Source of the DNA: Lentisphaerota bacterium
GTDB taxonomy: Bacteria > Verrucomicrobiota > Lentisphaeria > Victivallales > Victivallaceae
Direction: 5' to 3'
Assembly: GCA_015061575.1 (NCBI GenBank)
Contig: SUWF01000007.1
Span: 26,701 to 90,700 of the forward strand
Length of the DNA: 64,000 nucleotides
Position numbers and translations under genes: made by a program. Under the pieces are notes generated by a model. It did no database searches. It was not told the origin of the DNA and saw nothing but the letters and a program-made list of their open reading frames with translations. Shown here piece by piece: positions 8,446 through 16,812 of this stretch (positions are counted from its first letter, which is position 1; each line of letters opens with the position of its first letter).

Positions 8446-10788
8446 ATGAGTGCAATAAAATACTCAGTCAAAAAGGGCAAGGTTACTTTAAAGTGGGACA
8501 AAATCAAAACTCTCAACGGAGTCAAGGTCATTGGCTACATTCTGGAATACAATGGTCGGGAGATCCCGCTCGTCCGTAACAATTACACAGTAAAAAATGC
8601 CAGTATCGGCGGTAATCACAGCATCCGGATCAGGGCGGTCACGCTTACCGGACTTGGCGACTGGAGCGATATGCAGCTCTTTGACGTCGATGATGAAATT
8701 GCCCCCAAAGCCGGAAAAGTGAAAGCTGAGCAAATTTCGCAGGACAGTGTAAAACTTTTTCTCAGCGGTTTCAGCGATAACGATGCAGTGGATCATTACA
8801 ATATCTATTTGAATAAAAATTTGCTCACTTCGACTTCGGATCTGACTTTTTTGTATAAAAATGAAAATCTGGGCGGCAAGCTGAATTTTACGGTCGAAGC
8901 TGTCGATAAATACGACAATAAATCCAAAGCCGCCAAAGCCAGTATCAAAATAGCGGATAAAACTCCGCCGGAGCAGGTCAGCGGTCTGCAAGTTAAGGGC
9001 GAAGCCAACGAAAAAGCCACCGTTATTACCTGGGATATTCCCTACGATTATGTAGGCGTGACCACCTATCAAGTCAAGGTGGATGGAAAAGTCTACACCA
9101 GTAAAAAGAATGAAATCACGTTGAAAAAGCTTTCTGTCGGTCAGCATACGATCAGTGTTGCAGCGGGTGATAAAGCCAAAAATTACGGCGAAGCATCTGT
9201 TATTACCATTGATGTAAAAGATACTACCGACCCTAAAAAAGGCAAGATCAAACTTACTCAGCTTGCTGCAGACCGCATCCAGATCGCAATCAGCGGTTTT
9301 TCTGACAAGAACGGCAGCGGCATTGCCCAATACAGTGTGTATTTGAATGGCGAGTTTGTCGGCAATACAGTCCAAAACATCTACACTTACGAAGGCAAAA
9401 ATCTGAGCGGAACTTTGAATTTTGCCGTTAAGGCGATAGACGCTGCCGGTAATGAATCGGCGCTGGCGGCGGCCAAAATTAAAATTGCTCCGGCCCCCAC
9501 GCCGGAACCGGATGTGAACAAAGGCTTGAACAAGACTCTTGCCGGTATCGATGCGGCTGTGTTTCTGGAAAAATACAATCATTATGATTCCACTTCGGAA
9601 CTGCCGTCCGCAGCCAAATATAAATCCATCACCGGCACGGCCGAAAAAGATGTAATAACCTTTGCCGCCGATAAATACAGTCTGGTCAACGGCAAGATCA
9701 CGCTCGCTGGCGGCGATGATGAAATCATTGTCCGCACCAACAGTGTTATGGATTGCAACGGAATGGTTGATTTCGGTGAAGGAAACAACTCTTTTACTGC
9801 GGAAAAAAACTCCTCTGTTTCCGTCTGGGATGAAGCTTCGCTCAAGTTCGGTTCCGGCAATGATACGATCAAACTGACCGACTGTGATGATGTTGATTTT
9901 GATGATGGCGGATTTTATACCGGCAACGGCAACGATGTATTCACAGCTCATAATGTTAAAGATATGGACGGAGTGCTCAATATGGGTGGCGGTAATGACG
10001 TACTCAAACTTACCGGCAGCACCTATTTTGAGACCGAGATTTTCGATATGGGCGATGGCAACGATTCGGTTCATATCAATAAGGGGTCGCTTCTGGCAAT
10101 TGATATGATGGATGAAGATCTGCGCTATGGCGGGATCACTTTCGGTGCCGGCAATGATACGCTGGTGCTGGATGGTATGCTCAAGCTCACGAATATGAGT
10201 GATTTTTCGCATGGCAACTTTGATATGCTCACGGGCCTGGAAAATATTTCCGGCTCCGGTCAGCTGGTACTTGAAAATATCCAGCAGCTTGACAGTGCCC
10301 TGGTGGATGATTTAATAGAGGCCGGGATCACTATAGTACAGGTTCCCAATGTCTGGGCATTTTATGACGACGGCCGACCCGAAAACAGCGATGACACCAT
10401 GAAAACTGCCCGCACAGTCCTCTATGATAGCGATTACGCTGTATGGCTCAATGGCGGCAACTGGGGCGATGGGTCAAATTGCCCCACCGACACGGTTGAC
10501 TGGTTCCGGCTGGATATCGGCGGCAGCAGCGATATAACCACCAAGCATAAACTGTTTTTGAATGATCCTTATGTTTGGCATGACGGCTTTGTTAAACTGG
10601 ATGTTTATGACCGGAACGGCTCTTTTGTGAAGAATATTTCTCCGGAAGATTACAGCCGTTATTCCGATGCAATGATTGACCTCAAAGAGTTTGGTAACGG
10701 TACATTCTATCTCAAGTTCAGCATTGAAGGCGGTAACTGCGGGGCCATGAACTTTGGCGTCAGCACCGAAAGCGAGTGGTACGATTGA
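8446..10788 (+). CDS. large Fn3 / RTX-like calcium-repeat surface protein
   Basis: 780 residues with a very strong AAGGAGG ribosome site and no signal peptide. Four Fn3-like modules (about 1-82, 83-175, 176-260, 261-348) are joined by short linkers (DKTPPEQ, DTTDPKK) and followed by a Pro-rich hinge (APAPTPEP). Residues about 421-575 carry seven spaced GGxGND-type units (GGDDE, GEGNN, GSGND, GNGND, GGGND, GDGND, GAGND), as in RTX calcium-binding repeats but with roughly 25-30 residues between them. The C-terminal 130 residues resemble a PPC-type sandwich (DWFRLDIGG ... GTFYLKF). Absence of a signal peptide plus RTX-like repeats suggests type I secretion, but no transporter is in the window. 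The stop overlaps the next start (TTGA). Confidence 0.7.
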   Translation: MSAIKYSVKKGKVTLKWDKIKTLNGVKVIGYILEYNGREIPLVRNNYTVKNASIGGNHSIRIRAVTLTGLGDWSDMQLFDVDDEIAPKAGKVKAEQISQDSVKLFLSGFSDNDAVDHYNIYLNKNLLTSTSDLTFLYKNENLGGKLNFTVEAVDKYDNKSKAAKASIKIADKTPPEQVSGLQVKGEANEKATVITWDIPYDYVGVTTYQVKVDGKVYTSKKNEITLKKLSVGQHTISVAAGDKAKNYGEASVITIDVKDTTDPKKGKIKLTQLAADRIQIAISGFSDKNGSGIAQYSVYLNGEFVGNTVQNIYTYEGKNLSGTLNFAVKAIDAAGNESALAAAKIKIAPAPTPEPDVNKGLNKTLAGIDAAVFLEKYNHYDSTSELPSAAKYKSITGTAEKDVITFAADKYSLVNGKITLAGGDDEIIVRTNSVMDCNGMVDFGEGNNSFTAEKNSSVSVWDEASLKFGSGNDTIKLTDCDDVDFDDGGFYTGNGNDVFTAHNVKDMDGVLNMGGGNDVLKLTGSTYFETEIFDMGDGNDSVHINKGSLLAIDMMDEDLRYGGITFGAGNDTLVLDGMLKLTNMSDFSHGNFDMLTGLENISGSGQLVLENIQQLDSALVDDLIEAGITIVQVPNVWAFYDDGRPENSDDTMKTARTVLYDSDYAVWLNGGNWGDGSNCPTDTVDWFRLDIGGSSDITTKHKLFLNDPYVWHDGFVKLDVYDRNGSFVKNISPEDYSRYSDAMIDLKEFGNGTFYLKFSIEGGNCGAMNFGVSTESEWYD

Positions 10789-11591
10789 AAAATCAATTTC
10801 AAAGCTTTTATCTGGATTCTCCGCTGGTCGAGGGACGGGTTTTTGACCTGTTTGACGCAGCGGAGAATGTTCCCACGCAGGATGTGGCAGTATTTTTCGT
10901 CCATGGCGGCGGCTGGAACAGCGGTTCCCGTACCCTCTTCCACAAATTGATGGAAGAGCTGGGAAATTTAGGGTACATAACCGCCACCACCGACTACCGG
11001 CTGGGCGGAGTGACCGCCTTTGAGCAACTTGCCGACATCCGCGAAACTTTTGACTGTTTTGTGGAGCTGCTCAAAAAGCGCGGCCACTCCGGCAAAGTCG
11101 CAGTGCATGGATCATCAGCCGGGGCGCATCTGGCCTCGCTTTTAAGCTGTGCCAAGCCCGGCGAATGCGGCGAAGATATTTCCCGACTCAAGTATCCGGA
11201 AATACGTCCGGTTCGGGCTTCGCTGCAGGCTACGCCCTACAACTTCAAACATTGGGAAGGCATGATGCCGCCATTTTGGAGTCAGATGCAGCGGGTCGCC
11301 GGAAAAAGCTACGCCGAAGATCCGGAGCGTTACGAACGGCTTTCGTTGTGCAATTATATCAATGCAGATAATCCGCCGCTCTTTTTTATGGAAGCGGAGT
11401 TGGAACATTTGTTCCCCTCGGAACTGACCTTCCAGCTGGCAGAAAAACATCGCCAGATGAATATCGCCACTCAGTGGAAAGTCTATCCCCGGGTCGAACA
11501 CGGATTTTTCTATGCGCTCGACCGCAAGATGCAGCAGGCTGCATTCAAAGATCTCTGCAGCTTTCTGCAAGGTGAATTGACCACATTCTGA
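10785..11591 (+). CDS. alpha/beta hydrolase (esterase/lipase-like)
   Basis: 268 residues from a TTG that overlaps the preceding stop (TTGA), a typical coupled junction; the longer GTG start at 10776 adds only VR. HGGGW (40-44) forms the oxyanion hole and GSSAGAH (109-115) holds the nucleophile Ser111. The Asp is probably in the segment AELEHLFPS and the His in VEHGFF. This is the hormone-sensitive-lipase/BD-FAE type, acting on short acyl or feruloyl esters. Being coupled to a probably exported surface protein is unusual; it may simply share regulation. Cytoplasmic, no signal peptide. Confidence 0.82.
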   Translation: MKNQFQSFYLDSPLVEGRVFDLFDAAENVPTQDVAVFFVHGGGWNSGSRTLFHKLMEELGNLGYITATTDYRLGGVTAFEQLADIRETFDCFVELLKKRGHSGKVAVHGSSAGAHLASLLSCAKPGECGEDISRLKYPEIRPVRASLQATPYNFKHWEGMMPPFWSQMQRVAGKSYAEDPERYERLSLCNYINADNPPLFFMEAELEHLFPSELTFQLAEKHRQMNIATQWKVYPRVEHGFFYALDRKMQQAAFKDLCSFLQGELTTF

Positions 11592-11611
11592 ACTTTTGCT
11601 ATCAAAAAAAC

Positions 11612-11646
11612 GGAACTGCCGCCCGGTAAACGTGTGCGGCAGTTCC
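11612..11646. terminator. bidirectional terminator
   Basis: Perfect 11-bp stem GGAACTGCCGC / GCGGCAGTTCC with a 13-nt loop, an A7 run before and a T5 run after. It separates the convergent hydrolase and DtxR-type genes. Confidence 0.85.
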
Positions 11647-11671
11647 TGTTTTTCAAACAAGCTCAAGCAGC

Positions 11672-12364
11672 TTACTGTACATTTTTCAGCAGAATAAATG
11701 CTGCATCGCTGCCCCGTAATGATATTACACTGTCCAGCAGGCGGATACGCAGCAGATCACCCAGCGGCGCCCGACCTTCCATGGTCAGCTGGGCTCCGGG
11801 TACCAATCCCATATCAGCAAACTTTTTCATGCCTTTAAGCGATACACTTATGTAGGCGATCGTACCGCTCTGACCATCTTCCAAGTCATTGAGGGCAAGC
11901 AACTCTTCCGGTTCGGCTTCCTCCGGCACCCCGGCCAGAGCTTCCGACAATTTTTTACGGAGCATTTCAGCCTCAGGATCGCTGACCAGCGTTTCGGTCA
12001 AAACCAACAGCTTTTTCAGCACATTTTCGTTGATATCGTGTTCGACCTTGCAGGCGGTTGCATCGGATTCTTCGTGCGACATCAACAGCACCTGCTCAAA
12101 AAAACGGCACAAACACTGATGACGTTTGCGGATACCCGCTGCCGCCTGCGCTCCAGCCGCCGTCAGCACCACCGGCTGATGCGGTTTGTAAACAATAAGA
12201 TCCCGGGCAGCCAACGCCTGCAACGCATTGGTCACCGACGGCATCTTGACCATCAAACGATCAGCCAATTCTTTACTGTGGGCGTGTCCATTGGCATCTA
12301 TCAAATCAGCGATAGCTTCCAAATAATCTTCAAGGCTGCTGGAGATAAGCCGGTTTTCGTTCAT
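11672..12364 (-). CDS. DtxR/MntR-family metal-dependent regulator
   Basis: 230 residues from the ATG at 12364 (MNENRL); an upstream in-frame start at 12397 would add 11 residues unlike the family. Domains: winged helix (about 5-65, LEDYLEAIADL and SVTNALQALAARDLI), the metal-binding/dimer domain (70-140, with E and H residues in EESDATACKVEHDINE) and a C-terminal FeoA/SH3-like domain (about 155-230, GMKKFADMGLVPG). Such proteins repress uptake genes for Fe(II) or Mn(II) when metal is bound. No transporter is adjacent. A dyad overlapping its own -10 suggests autoregulation. Confidence 0.85.
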   Translation of the reverse strand: MNENRLISSSLEDYLEAIADLIDANGHAHSKELADRLMVKMPSVTNALQALAARDLIVYKPHQPVVLTAAGAQAAAGIRKRHQCLCRFFEQVLLMSHEESDATACKVEHDINENVLKKLLVLTETLVSDPEAEMLRKKLSEALAGVPEEAEPEELLALNDLEDGQSGTIAYISVSLKGMKKFADMGLVPGAQLTMEGRAPLGDLLRIRLLDSVISLRGSDAAFILLKNVQ

Positions 12365-12418
12365 TGTAAGTTGTTTCCTGTGATTTAAAAGCGTCATTGC
12401 CGCTATGGATTTACATTT

Positions 12419-12438
12419 TTACACCCTTAACGGTATAA
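12419..12438. promoter_or_regulatory. candidate DtxR-type operator (autoregulatory)
   Basis: The 20-mer TTACACCCTTAACGGTATAA matches its own reverse complement at 16 of 20 positions and is centred on TTAA, the general shape of DtxR/MntR operators. It directly follows and touches the -10 of the regulator gene, where binding would block transcription. Confidence 0.45.
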
Positions 12439-12464
12439 TGTAGCACCGGAATAAAGAATTTCAA
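12437..12464 (-). promoter_or_regulatory. promoter of the DtxR-type regulator
   Basis: Minus strand TTGAAA, 16 nt, TACATT, about 70 nt upstream of the start. Confidence 0.5.
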
Positions 12465-12496
12465 TTTTACGAAGGTATTTTTTGCCGCAAACTGTC

Positions 12497-12538
12497 AAAA
12501 AAAACGGGCTGCCGCACTTATTATGTTGCAGCAGCCCG
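12497..12538 (-). terminator. terminator of tig
   Basis: Stem CGGGCTGC / GCAGCCCG (12505-12512 with 12531-12538); on the minus strand it is followed by a U8 run. Confidence 0.8.
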
Positions 12539-12561
12539 AATCGGCAATACTTCAGCAAAGA

Positions 12562-13878
12562 TTATTTGTCAGCCTTGACCGCATCCGCCACAAAGTTCCA
12601 AACTTTGTTGTTCAGGATTTCGCTCTGCAGAGCTTCGATGGCACCGTTCTTTTCCATCAGCGCACGCAGTTCAGCGGGCTTTTTGCGATAGTAACGGCTC
12701 ATCATTTCGATTTCACGATCGACTTCGCTGGCGGCAACCGTGATATTTTCCAGCTTGGCTACCTTGCGGAAGATCAGTTCCCGGCGCAGCTTGGCGCTGG
12801 CTTCGACCTTGGCATCGGCGCGATGCTGTTCCATATTCTTCTTGAACTCTTCGGCATCAGCTTCACTCTTGACGATTTCCTGCGCTTTGCGCTGCAAAGC
12901 TTCGTCGGTTTCGGCTTCCAGCAGGCCCTGAGGCAATTCAAAGTCGCCGACCGCAGCCGAGATCTTGTCATAAACCGCCGTGCGGACAGCTTCCCGGCGT
13001 TTGCCTTCAGCTTCAGCCTGCAGACCGCTCTTGAGCATATCGCGCAGCTTGTCGATGTTGTCCAGACGCAGTTTGGCGGCCAATTCGTCATCGGTCAGTT
13101 CCTTGCGGCGCTGCACGTTGATAACTTTGACCGTGTATTTAACGGTTTTGCCCGCCAGCGCAGCATCCCGGTAATCGGCGGGATAAACGCTGTCAAAGGT
13201 GTATTCCTTACCGGCTTCGGCACCGGTCAAAGCGGCCACGCAGCCGGGGATGTATTCGGGTTCGGCCAGCCACAGGAAAGTGCCTTCGGCCTTGACCTGA
13301 CGTTTCAGGCTTGCTTCGGCATCTTCGGCGAGTTCAAAGTCAGAAGTGTAATCGACTTTGAGCATATCTTCGGCCACCGCAGCTTCGTTCACTTCGGCAA
13401 ATTCGGCATACATCTTGCGATACTGTTCCACGCGTTCGTCGAGTTCTTTTTCGTCGATTTCGGCAGCCGGAACATCGACTTCCAGACCTTTGTATTCAAA
13501 GTCGGCGATCTGGGGAGCCAGATCAATGCGCAGCGTAAACTTGTATTCCTTGCCCAATTCGATAGCGCTGTCTTCGGGCATCCGGCAGTAGACAACTTCC
13601 AGCTTTTCGCCGTCGGAAAGACGTTCAAAAGCCGCCGCCATAAAACGACGCTTGAGTTCATCCTTGAGATCGCCTTCAAAACGCTTGACGATCATAGCTT
13701 CCGGAGCCTTGCCGCGACGGAAACCGGGCACAGCTACATAGTTGGCAAAAGCCTGAGCTGCCACGCTGGTTTCAGCTTTCATGCGGTCTGCAGCTACCGT
13801 AAATTCGCAATTCCGGCACAGTGCACCATCTTCGGTCACTGCCAGCAAAAGAGCCTGAGAGAGGGTCTGTTTGGCCAT
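12562..13878 (-). CDS. tig: trigger factor (ribosome-associated chaperone)
   Basis: 438 residues, family length. The ribosome-docking signature GFRRGKAP is at 52-59 in the N-terminal domain (1-110). A degenerate FKBP-like PPIase domain (about 150-230) follows, and then the long helical C-terminal arm rich in K/E/A. It binds L23 at the exit tunnel and shields nascent chains. In many bacteria tig precedes clpP-clpX; here it stands alone with its own promoter and terminator. Confidence 0.93.
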   Translation of the reverse strand: MAKQTLSQALLLAVTEDGALCRNCEFTVAADRMKAETSVAAQAFANYVAVPGFRRGKAPEAMIVKRFEGDLKDELKRRFMAAAFERLSDGEKLEVVYCRMPEDSAIELGKEYKFTLRIDLAPQIADFEYKGLEVDVPAAEIDEKELDERVEQYRKMYAEFAEVNEAAVAEDMLKVDYTSDFELAEDAEASLKRQVKAEGTFLWLAEPEYIPGCVAALTGAEAGKEYTFDSVYPADYRDAALAGKTVKYTVKVINVQRRKELTDDELAAKLRLDNIDKLRDMLKSGLQAEAEGKRREAVRTAVYDKISAAVGDFELPQGLLEAETDEALQRKAQEIVKSEADAEEFKKNMEQHRADAKVEASAKLRRELIFRKVAKLENITVAASEVDREIEMMSRYYRKKPAELRALMEKNGAIEALQSEILNNKVWNFVADAVKADK

Positions 13879-13980
13879 TTTATTAAACTCACTTTCTCTT
13901 GTTTTATACTTAATATTGATGGTTTATTTTCTCTCAACTATCACGGCCGGCCCAATGGCCGTGTGTAATCTGAATTGATT

Positions 13981-14008
13981 AATATAGCACCTTTTCTGTT
14001 AATTTCAA
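13981..14008 (-). promoter_or_regulatory. promoter of tig, with leader hairpin
   Basis: Minus strand TTGAAA, 16 nt, TATATT. The leader of about 100 nt contains a GC-rich hairpin CACGGCC / GGCCGTG (about 13942-13963). Confidence 0.55.
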
Positions 14009-14136
14009 AACTCAATAAGAATTTTTCCGAAAATTCCTGCCCGGTCAGCAAAAAAATTTGTATTTTCAGTCCGCCGGGCTATCTTTAAATAAACAACAAG
14101 TAATATTTGCATAATTTACAAATGAAAGCAACAACT

Positions 14137-15741
14137 ATGAAGAAGCTGTTATTATTGGGTGCGATCCTGCTGACTGCATGGAATTTCTGTTCAGCAGATA
14201 ATACCACTGTCAACAACAAAAAAGTGCTGGTGATCATGCTTGACGGAGTGCGTGCAGATGCAACTTTGCACGCCTTTATGCCGACCTTGAACCAGCTTAA
14301 AGCCGGCAAGTGGCAAAAACAATATCATTGCGCCTACACCGATGCAGCTATGGTCGTGCAGGATGCTCCGCCGCACAGTGCGCCCAATCACGCCTCTATT
14401 GCCACCGGTGTGACCGCCGCCAAACACCACGTCACCCGCAACGGCAAAACCAAAACCGGCAACTATCAGAAGTATCCGCACTTTCTGGGGCATATTGCAA
14501 AAAAATACCCCGATTTCAAATGCGGATTTTTCTATGTCTGGAAAGAATCCGGCTACATTGCCAGCAATTCCGACCAAGTGCTTTATCAGCGCGGCACCGA
14601 TGAAGAAACTGTCAATAACGCCTGCAAATTCCTTGCCGACGGCGATGCGGCTGCTGTTTACATAAACATGCCGGATTATTACGGACACATGATCGGATTT
14701 TATCCCCGCAATCCGGGCTATCTGGCCAGTTTGACTACCTGCGATACTTTTTTGAAAAAACTGCTTGATGCCGTTGCCAACCGGCCCAATTTTGACCGGG
14801 AAAATTGGCTGATTTTACTGACAGCCGACCACGGCGGCTACCGCACTTTTCACGATGGCTTGCCGCATTCCGGCAACATGACCACCATTCCGCTGCTGGC
14901 GGCCGGTAAAGATGTCAAACAAGGCATGATCAAAGGCACCGCCTACACCTATGATATAGCAGTTACGGCGCTGGAATTTTTGAACATAAATACCCAAAAG
15001 CTGGATCTGGACGGCCGGGCGCTGGGTAAGGAAGTACAAACTCAAAACGCCTTGCCGCTGAGCGAAAAAATGGTTTTTCATTACGATTTTGCTGCCAGCA
15101 AGCTGCCGGTAAAATATGACAAAAAAGCCATTCAGCTCAATGAGTTGGGCTGTTTCGGCAACTCGCTGAAACTGACCGGAGCAGCGATCCGGATCCCCGG
15201 CAGCGAAAAACTTGCCCTGACCAATCACAACAACTTCACCATCACACTGTGGGCCAAACTTCCGGCGCAAAGCAGCAAAGATGTGGTGATCATCGGCAAC
15301 AAAGATATGAGCAGCGCCGCCAATCCGGGCTTTGCCCTGCTGGCCAACCGCCAGGGCGATCAACAGCGCAAAGCCGAAAATGCCGGTATCGCTCTGAGCG
15401 TGGGAGTCAAAAACGGCAAACCAATCGAACTGGCTCAATTCGACCGCAGTGACAACTGGAATTTTTACGCCATAAGCATTACCGGAAACGGCACACTCTA
15501 TTTCTGCAACGGCGCCGATGACGGTTATTTCTACCACATGGCCTTTGCAGCTCAAGATGCCGTGATCGCCAACGGCCTGCCAATTTATATAGGTCAGGAC
15601 GGTACCGGAAAAAAGACTCAAAAATTTCAAGGCGAAATCGACGACCTGACCTTCTGGAGCCGCGGCCTCTCACGCCTCGAACTGCAAAAGATCTACGAAG
15701 CCGGCCGTCAGGGCCGGGCTTTGCAGGCAAAGGGCAAGTAA
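14137..15741 (+). CDS. secreted type I phosphodiesterase/nucleotide pyrophosphatase-like protein with LamG domain
   Basis: 534 residues from the ATG at 14137, which places the signal peptide (MKKLLLLGAILLTAWNFCSA) at the N-terminus; ATG 14122 would add five residues. The N-terminal domain has the alkaline-phosphatase-superfamily marks: VIMLDGVRAD (first metal Asp), APNHASIATG (nucleophile Ser or Thr region) and TADHGG with a later HSG. Residues about 320-530 form a LamG/concanavalin-like sandwich (FTITLWAKLPA, LPIYIGQDG, IDDLTFWSRGLS). It probably cleaves a phosphodiester or sulfate ester outside the cell while the LamG module binds glycan. Monocistronic. Confidence 0.8.
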   Translation: MKKLLLLGAILLTAWNFCSADNTTVNNKKVLVIMLDGVRADATLHAFMPTLNQLKAGKWQKQYHCAYTDAAMVVQDAPPHSAPNHASIATGVTAAKHHVTRNGKTKTGNYQKYPHFLGHIAKKYPDFKCGFFYVWKESGYIASNSDQVLYQRGTDEETVNNACKFLADGDAAAVYINMPDYYGHMIGFYPRNPGYLASLTTCDTFLKKLLDAVANRPNFDRENWLILLTADHGGYRTFHDGLPHSGNMTTIPLLAAGKDVKQGMIKGTAYTYDIAVTALEFLNINTQKLDLDGRALGKEVQTQNALPLSEKMVFHYDFAASKLPVKYDKKAIQLNELGCFGNSLKLTGAAIRIPGSEKLALTNHNNFTITLWAKLPAQSSKDVVIIGNKDMSSAANPGFALLANRQGDQQRKAENAGIALSVGVKNGKPIELAQFDRSDNWNFYAISITGNGTLYFCNGADDGYFYHMAFAAQDAVIANGLPIYIGQDGTGKKTQKFQGEIDDLTFWSRGLSRLELQKIYEAGRQGRALQAKGK

Positions 15742-15747
15742 GAAGAC

Positions 15748-15865
15748 TTGGGGAAGCGGGAAAAACCTTTTCAGGAAAGGTTATTTCCCGCTTCCCCAAA
15801 CCCCTTCACCCTTTTCCAAACCTTTTACTGGCACTTTTTTATGCCATGCGGCATAAAAAAGTGCC
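15748..15865. repeat. intergenic double-hairpin element
   Basis: Two strong palindromes lie back to back with no gene. The first (15748-15799) pairs 23-24 bases around a 5-nt loop TCAGG with a single bulged base. The second (15830-15865) is a perfect 16-bp stem starting GGCACTTTTTTATGCC with loop ATGC. A pyrimidine-rich linker separates them. The first could act as a terminator for the phosphodiesterase gene, but the pair looks like a dispersed intergenic repeat. An overlapping 65-codon ORF (15748-15945) is not convincing. Confidence 0.6.
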
Positions 15866-15911
15866 TTGCAAATTTTGTAAAAAACAATCCTCTTTTTTTA
15901 CTAATAAAACT

Positions 15912-15940
15912 TTGCCTTTTTGCTGTATTGGTTGTATCTT
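15912..15940 (+). promoter_or_regulatory. promoter of the HAD/G1P-dehydrogenase pair
   Basis: TTGCCT, 17 nt, TATCTT, about 40 nt before the ATG at 15982. Confidence 0.55.
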
Positions 15941-15981
15941 ATTGAATAATTTTGATCACTGTTGAAAAATAAGGTTGTTTT

Positions 15982-16782
15982 ATGAATATTTCGGGTAAAC
16001 TCTCTGCGGTCAAGGCGGTTTTTCTGGATATGGATGGAACTATATACCATGGCAGCAAACTCTTTCCCACTACCATACCGTTTTTGAATTTTCTTAAAGA
16101 ACACAATATAAAGTATCTCTTTTGCACCAATAACTCCAGCCGCAGCAAAGCTGATTATGTCAAGCATCTGGCCGGATTCGGACTCGCAAGCTCTACCGGA
16201 GAGTTTTACACTTCAGTAGATTTTTTGATCGATACCTTGCGCGAAGCACACCCACATGCCAAACGGCTCTTTGTTTTGGGCGTGGATTCCATGCTGCAGG
16301 AATTGACCGAAAACGGTTTTGAAATCGTGGATGACAATCCGGATGTCAATGTCGTTTCGTTTGATAAAACCCTTACTTATGAACGACTTTGCAAAGCGGC
16401 GTATTTTCTGCAGTCCGGCGTGCCCAGTTACTCCACCCATCCGGATCTCTTCTGTCCGACCGATCAGGCGACGGTGCTGGTGGATTGCGGAGCCATTTCC
16501 CGCTGCGTGGAGTTAGCTGCCGGTAAAAAGCTTGTTCAGTTGGGCAAACCACACGGCGGATTTTTGCAGCACGCCGCCGCCCGGCTGGGACTGCCGCCGC
16601 AAGCAACAATCATGTGCGGCGACCGGATGGCGACCGATATTGCTTCCGGAGTCAATGCCGGAACTCTGACCTGCCGGATCACCGGTGAAGGCGCGGATCT
16701 TACCAGTCAGGCCGACGTTACACCGGATTTTTGCTGCGAGGATCTGGGCGAACTGCAACAGCTCTGGCAAGCGATTTTTTGA
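15982..16782 (+). CDS. HAD-IIA family sugar/glycerol phosphatase (NagD-like)
   Basis: 266 residues, typical for HAD-IIA. Motif I is DMDGT (D16, D18), motif II is in CTNNSSRS, the C2 cap spans about 75-180, and motif III/IV is GKPHGGFLQH ... MCGDRMATDI. This group dephosphorylates small phosphates such as glycerol phosphate, pyridoxal phosphate or nucleotides. It sits 30 bases upstream of a glycerol-1-phosphate dehydrogenase, so a glycerol-phosphate substrate is plausible but unproven. Confidence 0.85.
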   Translation: MNISGKLSAVKAVFLDMDGTIYHGSKLFPTTIPFLNFLKEHNIKYLFCTNNSSRSKADYVKHLAGFGLASSTGEFYTSVDFLIDTLREAHPHAKRLFVLGVDSMLQELTENGFEIVDDNPDVNVVSFDKTLTYERLCKAAYFLQSGVPSYSTHPDLFCPTDQATVLVDCGAISRCVELAAGKKLVQLGKPHGGFLQHAAARLGLPPQATIMCGDRMATDIASGVNAGTLTCRITGEGADLTSQADVTPDFCCEDLGELQQLWQAIF

Positions 16783-16812
16783 AAACACCACAGTGGATTA
16801 AGGAATTTTATC

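Noticed and set aside
15748..15945. 65-codon ORF after the phosphodiesterase gene
   Set aside because: It translates straight through two long hairpins; the apparent peptide is a by-product of the repeat.
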